This document shows, piece by piece, positions 1 through 9,879 of a stretch of DNA of 26,363 nucleotides. The DNA is taken from contig UQRC01000036.1 of NCBI GenBank assembly GCA_900543445.1, forward strand, positions 1 through 26,363, read 5' to 3'. Numbering within the stretch: position 1 is the first letter of the stretch; every line of letters starts with the position of its first letter. The position numbers and the translations under genes are program-made. Under the pieces are notes generated by a model. It was not told the origin of the DNA and searched no databases. It saw only the letters and a program-made list of their open reading frames with translations. Origin of the DNA: an uncultured Lachnobacterium sp. GTDB lineage: Bacteria; Bacillota; Clostridia; Lachnospirales; Lachnospiraceae.

Positions 1-166
1 CTCACAGGTAGGGAGTTGTGAACTGTATGAGCAGCCATTTCTATGTTTTGAACAGCGACTATGAGTATTGAACTGTTTTAAATTTTTCATAGCATTTTGG
101 ATACAATTCGATGAAGTTTTATATTAATTTGATGAACATGCTGTTTGGATTTACTGTGGAAAGATG

Positions 167-211
167 AAAGACCTTTGGCAACACAAGATAGTTGTCAAAG
201 GTCTTTGTTTT
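167..211. terminator. Strong hairpin, probable (bidirectional) terminator
   Basis: A 16-bp stem (167-182 with 191-206, one G-T pair) closes an 8-nt loop. It is followed on the plus strand by a T-rich tail at 204-211. It lies just beyond the 3' end of the minus-strand transporter gene, so it can end that transcript, although the minus-strand U-tract is weak. The better T-tail faces rightward transcription coming from outside the window. Bases 1-160 hold no recognisable gene. Confidence 0.7.
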
Positions 212-229
212 TGGTTGATAAAAAATATT

Positions 230-760
230 TTAAAAGTTTGTTTTCTTCAGCACTGCTGCAATAATGACAGCATATACACCGCCGATGATTGCTGTAATCA
301 GCTGCGTCAGCGAGAATTGAAGCTGTAAGACGTGAAGCATCGGCTGCATTTTTACCGGAAGGTATGTCGGAAGAATGATCAGAGAAATTAAGATTCCCAT
401 GAAAACTGCTTTCAACACGGCACCGATTCCAATCGATACGGGAAGTCCTGCTTTCGCACCGAATTTCGTGCGAAGAAGTCCGACGCACAGAACTAAGATG
501 ATATTTCCGATCATAATACACGGGAACATTGCCGGAATGGCTGCCATAATCGGGCTTCCGGTGATGAAAAAGGATGTAACCGGGGTGATGATACTTAAGA
601 TGATGCCGCATACGATTCCTGCATATAAAACAGTCAGAATGAGTGCCGCGTTGATGATCGGACCTGTAATGTATACGCTCAGGTTCTTAAAAAACTGACT
701 AAGGATGCAGATCGCAAGCATGATCGCAGTCACGGTAATTTGTTTGGTTCTTATTTTCAT
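230..760 (-). CDS. ECF transporter S component (substrate unknown)
   Basis: This 176-residue protein is almost entirely hydrophobic, with about five to six membrane segments and short polar loops, which fits the size and shape of the substrate-binding S subunits of energy-coupling factor vitamin transporters. These proteins sit in the membrane, bind a vitamin or cofactor and use a shared EcfA/A'/T module, which is not encoded in this window. The start is supported by an AAGGAGG ribosome binding site about 8 nt upstream on the minus strand. The gene stands alone. No riboswitch could be recognised in its leader, so its substrate cannot be named. The fold class is fairly secure from the repeated Gly/Ile/Leu-rich helices and the length; a small transporter of another class is the main alternative. 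Confidence 0.7.
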   Translation of the reverse strand: MKIRTKQITVTAIMLAICILSQFFKNLSVYITGPIINAALILTVLYAGIVCGIILSIITPVTSFFITGSPIMAAIPAMFPCIMIGNIILVLCVGLLRTKFGAKAGLPVSIGIGAVLKAVFMGILISLIILPTYLPVKMQPMLHVLQLQFSLTQLITAIIGGVYAVIIAAVLKKTNF

Positions 761-1030
761 AAATAAAGCCTCCTTAATGTTTGTTCAGGTCAATCATACG
801 CTTATCTACTTTGAATTGCAAATTCGGGTTGACAGAAATCCCATTATATATTAATCTAAGTCTACAAAAGCTCAGACAAATCCATTCAGTCGGGGATGAT
901 GTGACTGAACAAATCGTTTTAAGCACTATTGAATTTTCGGTGTTTGCAATACCATGAGTTTTAAAATTGAATATGGAAATAGGATGGGGAACGGTCATTA
1001 AGGCAAAGCGATATCTCACATGTAAGAGAA
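761..1030. other. Intergenic region without a supported gene
   Basis: The stretch between the ECF gene and the Rpn remnant holds no convincing coding frame. The 81-codon minus-strand frame over 774-1019 has no ribosome binding site and no family resemblance. A minus-strand TATAAT (843-848) could be the -10 element of the ECF gene, but no good -35 sits at the right distance. No known riboswitch core was recognised. Confidence 0.5.
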
Positions 1031-1059
1031 TTGGAATTTGCTTTGAAGCGTGTTATAAT
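1031..1059 (+). promoter_or_regulatory. Sigma-A-type promoter upstream of the Rpn remnant
   Basis: TTGGAA (1031-1036), a 17-bp spacer and TATAAT (1054-1059) preceded by TGT (extended -10) form a good vegetative promoter. It points at the truncated Rpn frame, so the remnant may still be transcribed. Confidence 0.55.
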
Positions 1060-1111
1060 ACACTCACATAAAACGTTGAAGTTGGCTTTCCCTTGCTTAT
1101 GAAATTATTGT

Positions 1112-1450
1112 ATGGTGAGGGAGAGAAAGAATCCAGAATATGTACCGGATGACAAAACCAAGATAAGGCATGTTGATGAAGTATTAAAACTTCTTAGTGT
1201 AATTGCAAAAGATCATCGATATGAGGATGTACTTAAGTCAGACGATTTTAAGGAGGTGCAGAATATGTGTGATGTGGCAGAGAGAATAGAACGAAAGGGT
1301 ATCAAGCAGGGGATAGAACAAGGTCAGGATCTTTTGATAGAAGCTGCTCGACGTCTTAGAAATGGAGAATCACCTGAACAGCTTTGGGAGAAAGATTTTG
1401 ATAAAGAAACGATTGCTAAAGCACAACAAATGCTTTCTATTCTTAAATAG
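1112..1450 (+). pseudogene. C-terminal remnant of an Rpn-family nuclease/transposase (PD-(D/E)XK)
   Basis: The 112-residue frame matches from memory only the tail of Rpn/YhgA-like recombination-promoting nucleases. It has the NPEYVPDDKTKIRHVDEVL block, a 'CDVAERIERKGIKQGIEQG' coiled segment, and a short helical C-terminus. Full-length members are about 280-320 residues and carry the PD-(D/E)XK catalytic residues in the N-terminal half, which is missing here. The first ATG has no ribosome binding site, which fits a 5' truncation. It is flanked by a promoter and by a rho-independent terminator, so it looks like a decayed locus rather than an assembly error. It is probably non-functional. A short accessory or inhibitor form, as reported for internally translated Rpn proteins, is a less likely alternative. 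Confidence 0.65.
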
Positions 1451-1465
1451 CAGTAGTAGTGGTAT

Positions 1466-1493
1466 GAACCGTCTTTTTAGGCGGTTCTTTTTT
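1466..1493 (+). terminator. Rho-independent terminator
   Basis: An 8-bp stem, GAACCGTC (1466-1473) with GGCGGTTC (1480-1487), is followed by six T residues. It ends the Rpn remnant transcript. Confidence 0.85.
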
Positions 1494-1565
1494 ATATTCT
1501 AGAGAAGGTTTTTCTTAGGAGTTTCTTTCACTTTTACTAAATTTACTTAATGAGAAAAAAGGTAG

Positions 1566-1594
1566 TTGCAAAATACCCTACAGGGGTATATACT
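1566..1594 (+). promoter_or_regulatory. csoR-copA promoter
   Basis: TTGCAA (1566-1571) and TATACT (1589-1594) are separated by exactly 17 bp. The first CsoR box fills the spacer, so a bound repressor would cover the RNA polymerase site. Confidence 0.8.
1573..1589 (+). promoter_or_regulatory. CsoR operator 1
   Basis: The 17-bp palindrome ATACCC-N5-GGGTAT lies in the spacer of the promoter. It closely resembles the TACCC...GGGTA copper operator known for the Bacillus subtilis copZA promoter. Copper-free CsoR would repress here, and Cu(I) binding would release it. Confidence 0.85.
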
Positions 1595-1608
1595 AGCAAT
1601 CGAAAAAG

Positions 1609-1626
1609 ATACCCAGGCGGGGGTAT
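1609..1626 (+). promoter_or_regulatory. CsoR operator 2
   Basis: A second box, ATACCC-N6-GGGTAT, sits in the early transcribed region with its centre about 36 bp after that of the first. It has one extra base between the half-sites. Two boxes suggest tighter repression or cooperative binding. Confidence 0.7.
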
Positions 1627-1689
1627 TTTGGCGCAAATGTTTCACGCATATCGTAAATGGATATGCATTCAAAAGGAGGCATAATCCGA

Positions 1690-1995
1690 ATGGAAAATGA
1701 GAACACTTGTCATTGTTGTAAGAAAAAGGATCGTTCCGACAAGGAACGCAAGGATTTGATGAACCGGTTAAGCCGTATCGAGGGACAGATCCGCGGCATC
1801 AGGGGGATGGTGGAGAAGGACTGCTATTGTCCGGACATCATCACGCAGGTTGCGGCAGCGAATGCGGCACTGAACAGTTTTAATAAAGCACTTCTCGCGG
1901 AGCATATCCGAACTTGTGTAGCAGATGGAATCCGCAACGGAGAAGATGAGAAGATCGACGAACTTGTGACAATGCTACAGAAACTGATGAAATAA
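1690..1995 (+). CDS. csoR: CsoR-type copper-sensing repressor
   Basis: The 101-residue product is a DUF156/CsoR-family all-helical repressor. Cys47, His72 and Cys76 reproduce the C-x24-H-x3-C spacing of the Cu(I) site of CsoR (Cys36/His61/Cys65 in the Mycobacterium protein). The family block '[16 protein letters not shown]' is at residues 26-41. An extra Cys cluster (CHCC, residues 7-10) precedes the core. The start at 1690 is chosen over an earlier in-frame ATG at 1657 because AAAAGGAGG (1671-1679) ends 10 nt before it. Two operators upstream and the copper ATPase downstream support autoregulation and a copper role over the related nickel or formaldehyde sensors. Confidence 0.92.
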   Translation: MENENTCHCCKKKDRSDKERKDLMNRLSRIEGQIRGIRGMVEKDCYCPDIITQVAAANAALNSFNKALLAEHIRTCVADGIRNGEDEKIDELVTMLQKLMK

Positions 1996-2115
1996 CTGCG
2001 GTACATCTCTGATGTATCGCCTAAACTGCGGTACATCTCTGATGTATCGCCTAAGCTGCGGTACATTTCTGGTGTATCGCTTAAGCTGCGGTGCTTCTTT
2101 GAAGCATCGCCCATG
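1996..2115 (+). repeat. Four tandem 30-bp hairpin repeats between csoR and copA
   Basis: The first repeat begins on the base after the csoR stop codon; units start at 1996, 2026, 2056 and 2086. Each unit contains a stem-loop: in units 1 and 2, GCGGTACAT pairs with ATGTATCGC over a 5-nt loop. Unit 3 changes one arm (GTGTATCGC), keeping a G-T pair. Unit 4 changes both arms (GCGGTGCTTC with GAAGCATCGC), restoring a 10-bp stem. Structure is thus conserved while sequence changes. The array is in the csoR-copA transcript. The repeats are adjacent with no spacers, so this is not a CRISPR array. Confidence 0.85.
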
Positions 2116-2170
2116 GGACGAAAGATATGACAAGCGTTCCAATAATGAAAAGGTAGAGGTGAATGAGAAT

Positions 2171-4774
<2,604 letters not shown>

Positions 4775-4817
4775 GATTGAGATTTCGTATGCCAAATGAT
4801 TGAATTGGCAGGGAAGA

Positions 4818-4856
4818 AAGCCTCTCTCAGAAGTAAATTTTGAGAGAGGCTTTTTT
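4818..4856 (+). terminator. Rho-independent terminator of csoR-copA
   Basis: A 12-bp stem, AAGCCTCTCTCA (4818-4829) with TGAGAGAGGCTT (4841-4852), runs into a six-T run at 4851-4856. Confidence 0.93.
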
Positions 4857-4889
4857 AGAAGGAAAGAGGAAGGGTTCGAAAATCTTATA

Positions 4890-4918
4890 TTTACATATGC
4901 AGATAAAGAGTATATAAT
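4890..4918 (+). promoter_or_regulatory. Promoter of the ROK regulator gene
   Basis: TTTACA (4890-4895), a 17-bp spacer and TATAAT (4913-4918) form a near-consensus vegetative promoter. The operator-like palindrome begins one base after the -10. Confidence 0.8.
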
Positions 4919-4919
4919 A

Positions 4920-4943
4920 CTTTTATAAACTGTTTTATAAAAG
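4920..4943 (+). promoter_or_regulatory. Putative ROK operator at its own promoter
   Basis: A perfect inverted repeat, CTTTTATAAA-N4-TTTATAAAAG, lies directly after the -10 element and covers the transcription start. The same site, with one arm mismatch, follows the -10 of the polyol operon. AT-rich palindromes of this size are usual for NagC/XylR-type ROK repressors. Autoregulation is inferred. Confidence 0.7.
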
Positions 4944-4953
4944 AGAGGGCGCT

Positions 4954-6060
4954 ATGGCGATAAAAGCAGAGAAGAAAAATGCAACAAGATCGAAAATCAT
5001 TCAGTATCTATTAAACCATCAGGATACTTCCAAGGCAGAACTTGCGAAAGAGTTAAACCTGAGTATGCCTACCGTGCTGACCAATGTTAATGATCTGATT
5101 GCAAAGAATCTGGTTGTGGAAAATGGTGAGTATGAATCCACCGGTGGAAGGAAGGCCAAAAGTATCGGAATCAATCCGCATTATTGTCATGCGGTGGGAG
5201 TGGTGATTTCTGCGAATCATCTGGAGATGGTGCTTGTAAATCTTGGATATGAAATCGAGAAGATCAAACGAATCCGCCTGAAATTCTCTTCGGATCTCTC
5301 TTATTGCGGTCAGTTAAAACAGTGTGTGGAAGAATTTCTTTCGGAAGATGCAGAAGAAGTGAATCTGATCGGAATCGGTATTGCAATTCCTGGCATTATC
5401 GACCAGAAGGAGCAGATTGTACTGAAATCACATGCTCTGCAGATTGAAAATTACAGTCTGCGCTTTCTTAAGCAGGCGTTCGATGTGCCGGTATATTTTG
5501 AAAATGATGCGAATGCTGCAATGCTTGCAGAGAATCCGCAGAAATATAAGGATGCAATCTATCTGTCCTTAAACCATACGCTTGGCGGCGCGTTCTGCAT
5601 TGACGGAAAACTGTTTCGAGGCAGGAACCAGAAAGCGGGTGAGTTTGGACACATGATCCTTGTACCTGGCGGAAGAACCTGCTACTGTGGAAAGGATGGA
5701 TGCGCGGATGCGTATTGTGCGGCAAGTGTTCTGACGAATGACAATGAGATCTCGCTTGAGGATTTTGTAAAGCAGCTTCGAAATGGAGAAGAGGCGGCTG
5801 TTCGTAAATGGGATAAGTATCTGGATTATCTTGCGATACTGATTTCGAACCTGCGGATGGCATATGATATGGACATCATTTTAGGTGGAGATGTTGGTGG
5901 CGTTTTGCCGGAATACAGGATTCCTCTTGGCGAAAAAGTGATGGAGTATAATAAGTTCGAGCACGATGTATCGTATCTGAAGAATTGTACTTACGAGAAG
6001 GAGGCGTCGGCAGCAGGCGTTGCAAAGCAATTCTTTTATGAATATGTGATGAACTTGTAA
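4954..6060 (+). CDS. ROK-family (NagC/XylR-type) transcriptional repressor
   Basis: The 368-residue protein has an N-terminal winged helix-turn-helix (about residues 12-65, with 'AELAKELNLSMPTVLTNV') and a sugar-kinase-like ROK domain. The ROK zinc motif is visible as His233 with Cys243, Cys245 and Cys250 (GH...CYCGKDGC). The last acidic residue of the usual CxCGxxGCxE signature is replaced by Ala-Asp. The N-terminal DNA-binding domain marks it as a regulator rather than a glucokinase. The start has a GAGAGGG ribosome binding site. It has its own promoter and terminator and lies next to the polyol operon, which carries the same palindrome at its promoter, so it likely represses that operon until a sugar or sugar phosphate binds. 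The ligand is unknown. Confidence 0.88.
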   Translation: MAIKAEKKNATRSKIIQYLLNHQDTSKAELAKELNLSMPTVLTNVNDLIAKNLVVENGEYESTGGRKAKSIGINPHYCHAVGVVISANHLEMVLVNLGYEIEKIKRIRLKFSSDLSYCGQLKQCVEEFLSEDAEEVNLIGIGIAIPGIIDQKEQIVLKSHALQIENYSLRFLKQAFDVPVYFENDANAAMLAENPQKYKDAIYLSLNHTLGGAFCIDGKLFRGRNQKAGEFGHMILVPGGRTCYCGKDGCADAYCAASVLTNDNEISLEDFVKQLRNGEEAAVRKWDKYLDYLAILISNLRMAYDMDIILGGDVGGVLPEYRIPLGEKVMEYNKFEHDVSYLKNCTYEKEASAAGVAKQFFYEYVMNL

Positions 6061-6085
6061 TAAAACGGAATAGAAAACGATAGAA

Positions 6086-6123
6086 GCTCTTCTTACCGGA
6101 TTGTCGGTAGGGAGGGCTTTTTT
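6086..6123 (+). terminator. Rho-independent terminator of the ROK gene
   Basis: A 13-bp stem with several G-T pairs (6086-6098 with 6105-6117) is followed by a run of six T residues. Confidence 0.85.
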
Positions 6124-6262
6124 ATTGGTGCAAAGCAATGTGTCTAGGTGTCAATATGAAACTTTGGCGATTGTCGTGATGACTTGAAAAACTCTCCTAT
6201 GTGATATTTGCATAAATTGTAAATCGAAAAATTGTGCAAAGCGTAAAATCGATAAAAAAGCA

Positions 6263-6291
6263 TTGACAAATTAACTTGTTGGAACAATAAT
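6263..6291 (+). promoter_or_regulatory. Promoter of the polyol dehydrogenase-symporter-kinase operon
   Basis: A consensus TTGACA (6263-6268), a 17-bp spacer and AATAAT (6286-6291). The gap between the ROK terminator and this promoter (6124-6262) is AT-rich and shows nothing else recognisable. Confidence 0.75.
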
Positions 6292-6298
6292 GTAATTA

Positions 6299-6322
6299 CT
6301 TTAATAAAACATTTTATAAAAG
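6299..6322 (+). promoter_or_regulatory. Putative ROK operator at the polyol operon promoter
   Basis: CTTTAATAAA-N4-TTTATAAAAG differs from the perfect palindrome at the ROK promoter by one base in the left arm and by its spacer. Counting the flanking base, 21 of 25 positions agree. It lies 7 bp after the -10, where a bound repressor would block initiation. Confidence 0.7.
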
Positions 6323-6358
6323 ATAAAATATAAAAAACAATTAAAGGAGGAAACAATT

Positions 6359-7387
6359 ATGTTACAGCAGGTTATGACAAATCCGGGAGAAATTACATTT
6401 AGAGAGGTACCAGTACCGGAGGTAAAGGATGATCAGGTATTGGTCAAGATTATGAACATCGGAATCTGTGGATCAGACATTCATGTCTATCATGGAAAGC
6501 ATCCTTTCACAAAGTATCCGGTAACACAGGGACATGAGGTATCTGGAGAGATTGCGGAGCTTGGCAAGGATGTAAAGGATTTTAAGGTCGGCCAGAAAGT
6601 TACCATCGAGCCGCAGGTATATTGCGGACACTGTTATCCGTGCAGACATGGAAAGTATAATCTTTGCGAAGAATTAAAGGTTATGGGATTCCAGACAACC
6701 GGTACAGCATCTGAGTATTTTGCAGTCGATGCTTCCAAGGTTACGCCGATTCCGGAAGACATGTCCTACGAGGAAGGTGCTATGATCGAGCCGCTTGCAG
6801 TTGCGGTACATGGCGTAAAGCAGATGGGTGATGTAACCGGAATGAATATTGCAGTCATCGGTGCAGGTCCGATCGGAAACCTTGTAGCACAGACCGCCAA
6901 GGGAATGGGCGCTGCCAAAGTAATGATCACAGATGTCAGTGATCTCCGCCTTGCTAAGGCAAAAGAGTGCGGCATCGATGTATGTGTGAACACAAAGGAA
7001 AAGGATTTTGGAGATGCCATGATCGAGGCTTTCGGACCGGATAAGGCAGATGTCATCTATGACTGTGCCGGAAATAATATCACGATGGGACAGGCAATCA
7101 AATATGCAAGAAAAGGCAGCGTGATCGTATTGGTCGCTGTATTTGCAGGCATGGCTGAGGTTGATCTCGCTGTGGCAAACGATCATGAACTGGATATTAA
7201 GAGTACGATGATGTATCGTCACGATGATTATGTGGATGGAATCCGTCTCGTGAACGAAGGTAAAGTACATTTAAGACCGCTGATCTCCAAGACGTTTGCG
7301 TTCAAGGATTACCTGAAGGCATATCAGTATATTGATGATAATCGAGAGACGACCATGAAAGTCATTATCAATGTACAGGAAGACTAA
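6359..7387 (+). CDS. Zinc-dependent polyol (sorbitol/iditol-type) dehydrogenase
   Basis: A 342-residue medium-chain dehydrogenase that would oxidise a sugar alcohol to a ketose in the cytoplasm using NAD. Catalytic zinc ligands are seen at Cys37 (GICGSD) and His59-Glu60 (GHE), with Glu144 in the usual later position. The structural zinc lobe is Cys89, Cys92, Cys95 and Cys103. The Rossmann loop is GAGPIG (168-173), with Asp192 at the end of the second strand favouring NAD over NADP. The start follows AAAGGAGG. It is the first gene of an operon with a GPH symporter and a PfkB kinase, which fits polyol uptake, oxidation to a ketose such as fructose, and phosphorylation. The exact polyol is not readable from sequence. 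Threonine dehydrogenase is the main alternative, disfavoured by the neighbours. Confidence 0.85.
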   Translation: MLQQVMTNPGEITFREVPVPEVKDDQVLVKIMNIGICGSDIHVYHGKHPFTKYPVTQGHEVSGEIAELGKDVKDFKVGQKVTIEPQVYCGHCYPCRHGKYNLCEELKVMGFQTTGTASEYFAVDASKVTPIPEDMSYEEGAMIEPLAVAVHGVKQMGDVTGMNIAVIGAGPIGNLVAQTAKGMGAAKVMITDVSDLRLAKAKECGIDVCVNTKEKDFGDAMIEAFGPDKADVIYDCAGNNITMGQAIKYARKGSVIVLVAVFAGMAEVDLAVANDHELDIKSTMMYRHDDYVDGIRLVNEGKVHLRPLISKTFAFKDYLKAYQYIDDNRETTMKVIINVQED

Positions 7388-7501
7388 TGGTTGTGCATGA
7401 TAGATATGGGCTGGAAGGAACTGCACATGTGGGATTGACCACAAATGTCCGGAACAAAAGAATCGGGTTTTGTCAGAAACTATAGTGGGTAGGAGGCACG
7501 T

Positions 7502-8866
7502 ATGGAAAGCAGAAACAGTAACGGAAAGGTACCATTGATTAGTAAAATTGCATATGGATTCGGTGATGTGGGATGCAATTTTAGCTGGATGTTCGTCAGC
7601 AATTTTCTGATGATATTTTATACCGACGTGTTCGGAATCAGTATGGCAGCAGTGTCGGCACTCATGCTTTTTTCCAGATTCTGGGACGCCATCAATGATC
7701 CGATCGTCGGAGGGCTGACTGACAAAACAAAATCCAGATGGGGACGGTATCGCCCTTGGCTTTTGATCGCGGCACCAATTACGGCGTTTCTTCTTGTGAT
7801 GACGTTCTGGGCAAGACCGGACTGGTCGCAAGGGGCGAAGATCCTATACATGGTAATCACATACTGTTTGCTGGTTTTGGGCTATACATGTGTCAACATT
7901 CCGTACGGAACACTTTGCGGAGCGATGACACAGGACATTGATGAACGTGCCAAGATCAATACCTCGCGTTCCGTTGCTGCAATGATCGCAATCGGTGTAC
8001 TGAATATCATTACGGTTCCTCTGATCAATAAGTTTGGAAGTCATGATGCTAAGACCGGTTATCTTACGGTTGCAATTCTTTATGGAGGCATTTTTGCAGC
8101 CTGCCATTTCTTCTGCTTCGCGAAGACGAAAGAAGCGGTTGTGGTTCCGGAGAAAGAGAAGATTTCTATTAAGGTACAGCTGAAGGCAGTCATGCAGAAC
8201 CGCCCGTATATTCTTGCTTTGATCGGTCAGGTATTGTTCGGATTTACTTTGTATGGAAGAAATGCAGACATCTTATATTACTTTACTTATGTGGAGGAAA
8301 ATGCATCTTATTATACGACTTATTCCATGTGTATTATCATCCCTTCCATCATAGGAGCGGCATGCTTTCAGCCGGTGTTCCGGAAACTCAATAATAAGGG
8401 ACGCACCGCATCGATATTTGCACTGCTCACAGGAATTTCGATGCTTGCATTATTCTTCTTCAATGTGAAGGAAGCACCGATCGCATTCTATGCTTTGTCG
8501 GGCATTACACAGTTCTTCTTCTCTGGATTTAACACCGCGATCTATGCGATCATTCCGGATTGTGTGGAATATGGAGAGTGGAAGACAGGGCTCCGCAACG
8601 ATGGTTTCCAGTATGCGTTTGTCTCACTTGGGAATAAAATCGGTATGGCAATCGGTACTGCGTTACTTGCCGGACTTCTCGGAAAATACGGATATGTTGC
8701 GAATCAGGCACAAAACGCGCAGGTGCTCGCCATCATGAAGCATGCATTCACAACAATTCCAGGTGCTTTATGGATTGTGACAGCGGTTGTGTTATTCTTT
8801 TACAGACTGAACAAAAAGCGCTACAATGAGATCATGGAGGATTTAAAAAATGGAAAAAGAGGTTGA
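7502..8866 (+). CDS. GPH-family sugar/polyol:cation symporter
   Basis: The 454-residue membrane protein has about 12 transmembrane helices and the glycoside-pentoside-hexuronide signature in the first half: 'NDPIVGGLTDKTKSRWGRYR' after helix 2, with the GRYRPW turn typical of MelB/LacS-like carriers. These proteins import a sugar with Na+ or H+. It lacks a C-terminal PTS IIA-like domain, unlike streptococcal LacS. The start follows TAGGAGG at 7490-7496. It sits between the dehydrogenase and the kinase and overlaps the kinase gene by 17 bp, so it is probably the polyol importer of the operon. The 114-bp gap before it has no promoter or terminator that can be supported. Confidence 0.87.
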   Translation: MESRNSNGKVPLISKIAYGFGDVGCNFSWMFVSNFLMIFYTDVFGISMAAVSALMLFSRFWDAINDPIVGGLTDKTKSRWGRYRPWLLIAAPITAFLLVMTFWARPDWSQGAKILYMVITYCLLVLGYTCVNIPYGTLCGAMTQDIDERAKINTSRSVAAMIAIGVLNIITVPLINKFGSHDAKTGYLTVAILYGGIFAACHFFCFAKTKEAVVVPEKEKISIKVQLKAVMQNRPYILALIGQVLFGFTLYGRNADILYYFTYVEENASYYTTYSMCIIIPSIIGAACFQPVFRKLNNKGRTASIFALLTGISMLALFFFNVKEAPIAFYALSGITQFFFSGFNTAIYAIIPDCVEYGEWKTGLRNDGFQYAFVSLGNKIGMAIGTALLAGLLGKYGYVANQAQNAQVLAIMKHAFTTIPGALWIVTAVVLFFYRLNKKRYNEIMEDLKNGKRG

Positions 8867-9809
8867 TATTGTTGCACTTGGGGAGCTTCTGATCGATTTT
8901 ACAGAAGCTGGATATGGTGCATCGGGAATGAAGCTTTTTGAACAGAATCCGGGTGGTGCACCGGCAAATCTGCTCACCGTTGTAAGTCATATGGGATTCA
9001 AAACTTCTTTCATCGGCAAAGTTGGAAATGATATGCATGGTCTGTTCTTAAAGAGAACGCTTGAGCAGGAAGGAATCGGCACAGATTCGCTTATCGTAGA
9101 TGACAGCGTATTTACCACGCTTGCATTTGTGGAGATTGATAAAAACGGAGAACGTAACTTTTCATTTGCAAGAAAACCAGGTGCGGATACCCAGTTAAAA
9201 GCAGAGGAATTAAATCAGGAATTGTTAAAGAACTGTAAGATTTTTCATTTTGGATCACTTTCTCTGACAGATGATCCGGCAAAGAAAGCAACGCAGGAGG
9301 CTGTACGCATCGCAGGCGATGCAGGCGCGGTCATCTCCTACGATCCGAATTACCGTGCATCGTTGTGGCCGGATCCGGCTGCGGCAGTCGCAGCGATGAA
9401 ATCTATGATTCCAATGGTTGACGTGATGAAAGTTTCTGATGAGGAAAGCCTGTTATTGACTGGCGGATCCGATTATGAGAGCGCAGCAGATGTTCTGTTA
9501 TCTATGGGACCGCAGCTTGTTGCAATCACATTAGGTGCGGATGGAGTTCTGATCGCAACGAAAGAGGATAAGAAAGTGGTATCCGGATATCAAGTCGATA
9601 CGGTGGATACAACAGGAGCTGGAGATTCTTTTTGGGGAGGATTCTTAAGCGGATTTCTGACTTTAAATAAGAATTTGGATGAACTGTCATGGGATGAAAT
9701 TTGCGCATGTGCGCAACAGGGGAATGCAGTTGCTGCATTGTGTGTGCAAAAGCGAGGCGGAATCCCTGCGATTCCTGCAAAAGAAGAAGTCGAGAAACTG
9801 TTAAAATAA
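8850..9809 (+). CDS. PfkB-family sugar kinase, probably fructokinase
   Basis: A 319-residue ribokinase/PfkB-fold kinase. The N-terminal signature contains GGAPAN (residues 35-40), typical of fructokinases. The C-terminal signature DTTGAGDSFWGGF starts at residue 253, with Asp259 as catalytic base and the GAG anion hole. It would phosphorylate the ketose made by the dehydrogenase, using ATP. The ATG overlaps the end of the symporter gene by 17 bp, with GGAGG about 9 nt upstream, indicating translational coupling. No terminator follows the stop codon, so some transcription may continue into the cellulase gene. Other PfkB substrates such as 2-keto-3-deoxygluconate or tagatose cannot be excluded. 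Confidence 0.85.
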   Translation: MEKEVDIVALGELLIDFTEAGYGASGMKLFEQNPGGAPANLLTVVSHMGFKTSFIGKVGNDMHGLFLKRTLEQEGIGTDSLIVDDSVFTTLAFVEIDKNGERNFSFARKPGADTQLKAEELNQELLKNCKIFHFGSLSLTDDPAKKATQEAVRIAGDAGAVISYDPNYRASLWPDPAAAVAAMKSMIPMVDVMKVSDEESLLLTGGSDYESAADVLLSMGPQLVAITLGADGVLIATKEDKKVVSGYQVDTVDTTGAGDSFWGGFLSGFLTLNKNLDELSWDEICACAQQGNAVAALCVQKRGGIPAIPAKEEVEKLLK

Positions 9810-9879
9810 ATATCAAAATATGCCGATATGTCTTATAATATGAGTTACAGGGTAATGTTATAAGATGAGGAGGCTGAAT

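Noticed and set aside
1..160. Possible 3' end of a gene at the left edge
   Set aside because: All three plus-strand frames meet stop codons early (one stays open for only 20 codons), and nothing recognisable could be read.
774..1019. 81-codon minus-strand frame upstream of the ECF gene
   Set aside because: No ribosome binding site, no family resemblance, and it covers the likely promoter region of the ECF gene.
1996..2115. CRISPR-like direct repeats
   Set aside because: The 30-bp units are directly adjacent without spacers, and no cas genes are nearby.
2012..2170. 53-codon in-frame N-terminal extension of CopA
   Set aside because: It translates the tandem hairpin repeats and their flank, has no ribosome binding site at 2012, and the CopA family begins at the HMA domain encoded from 2171.
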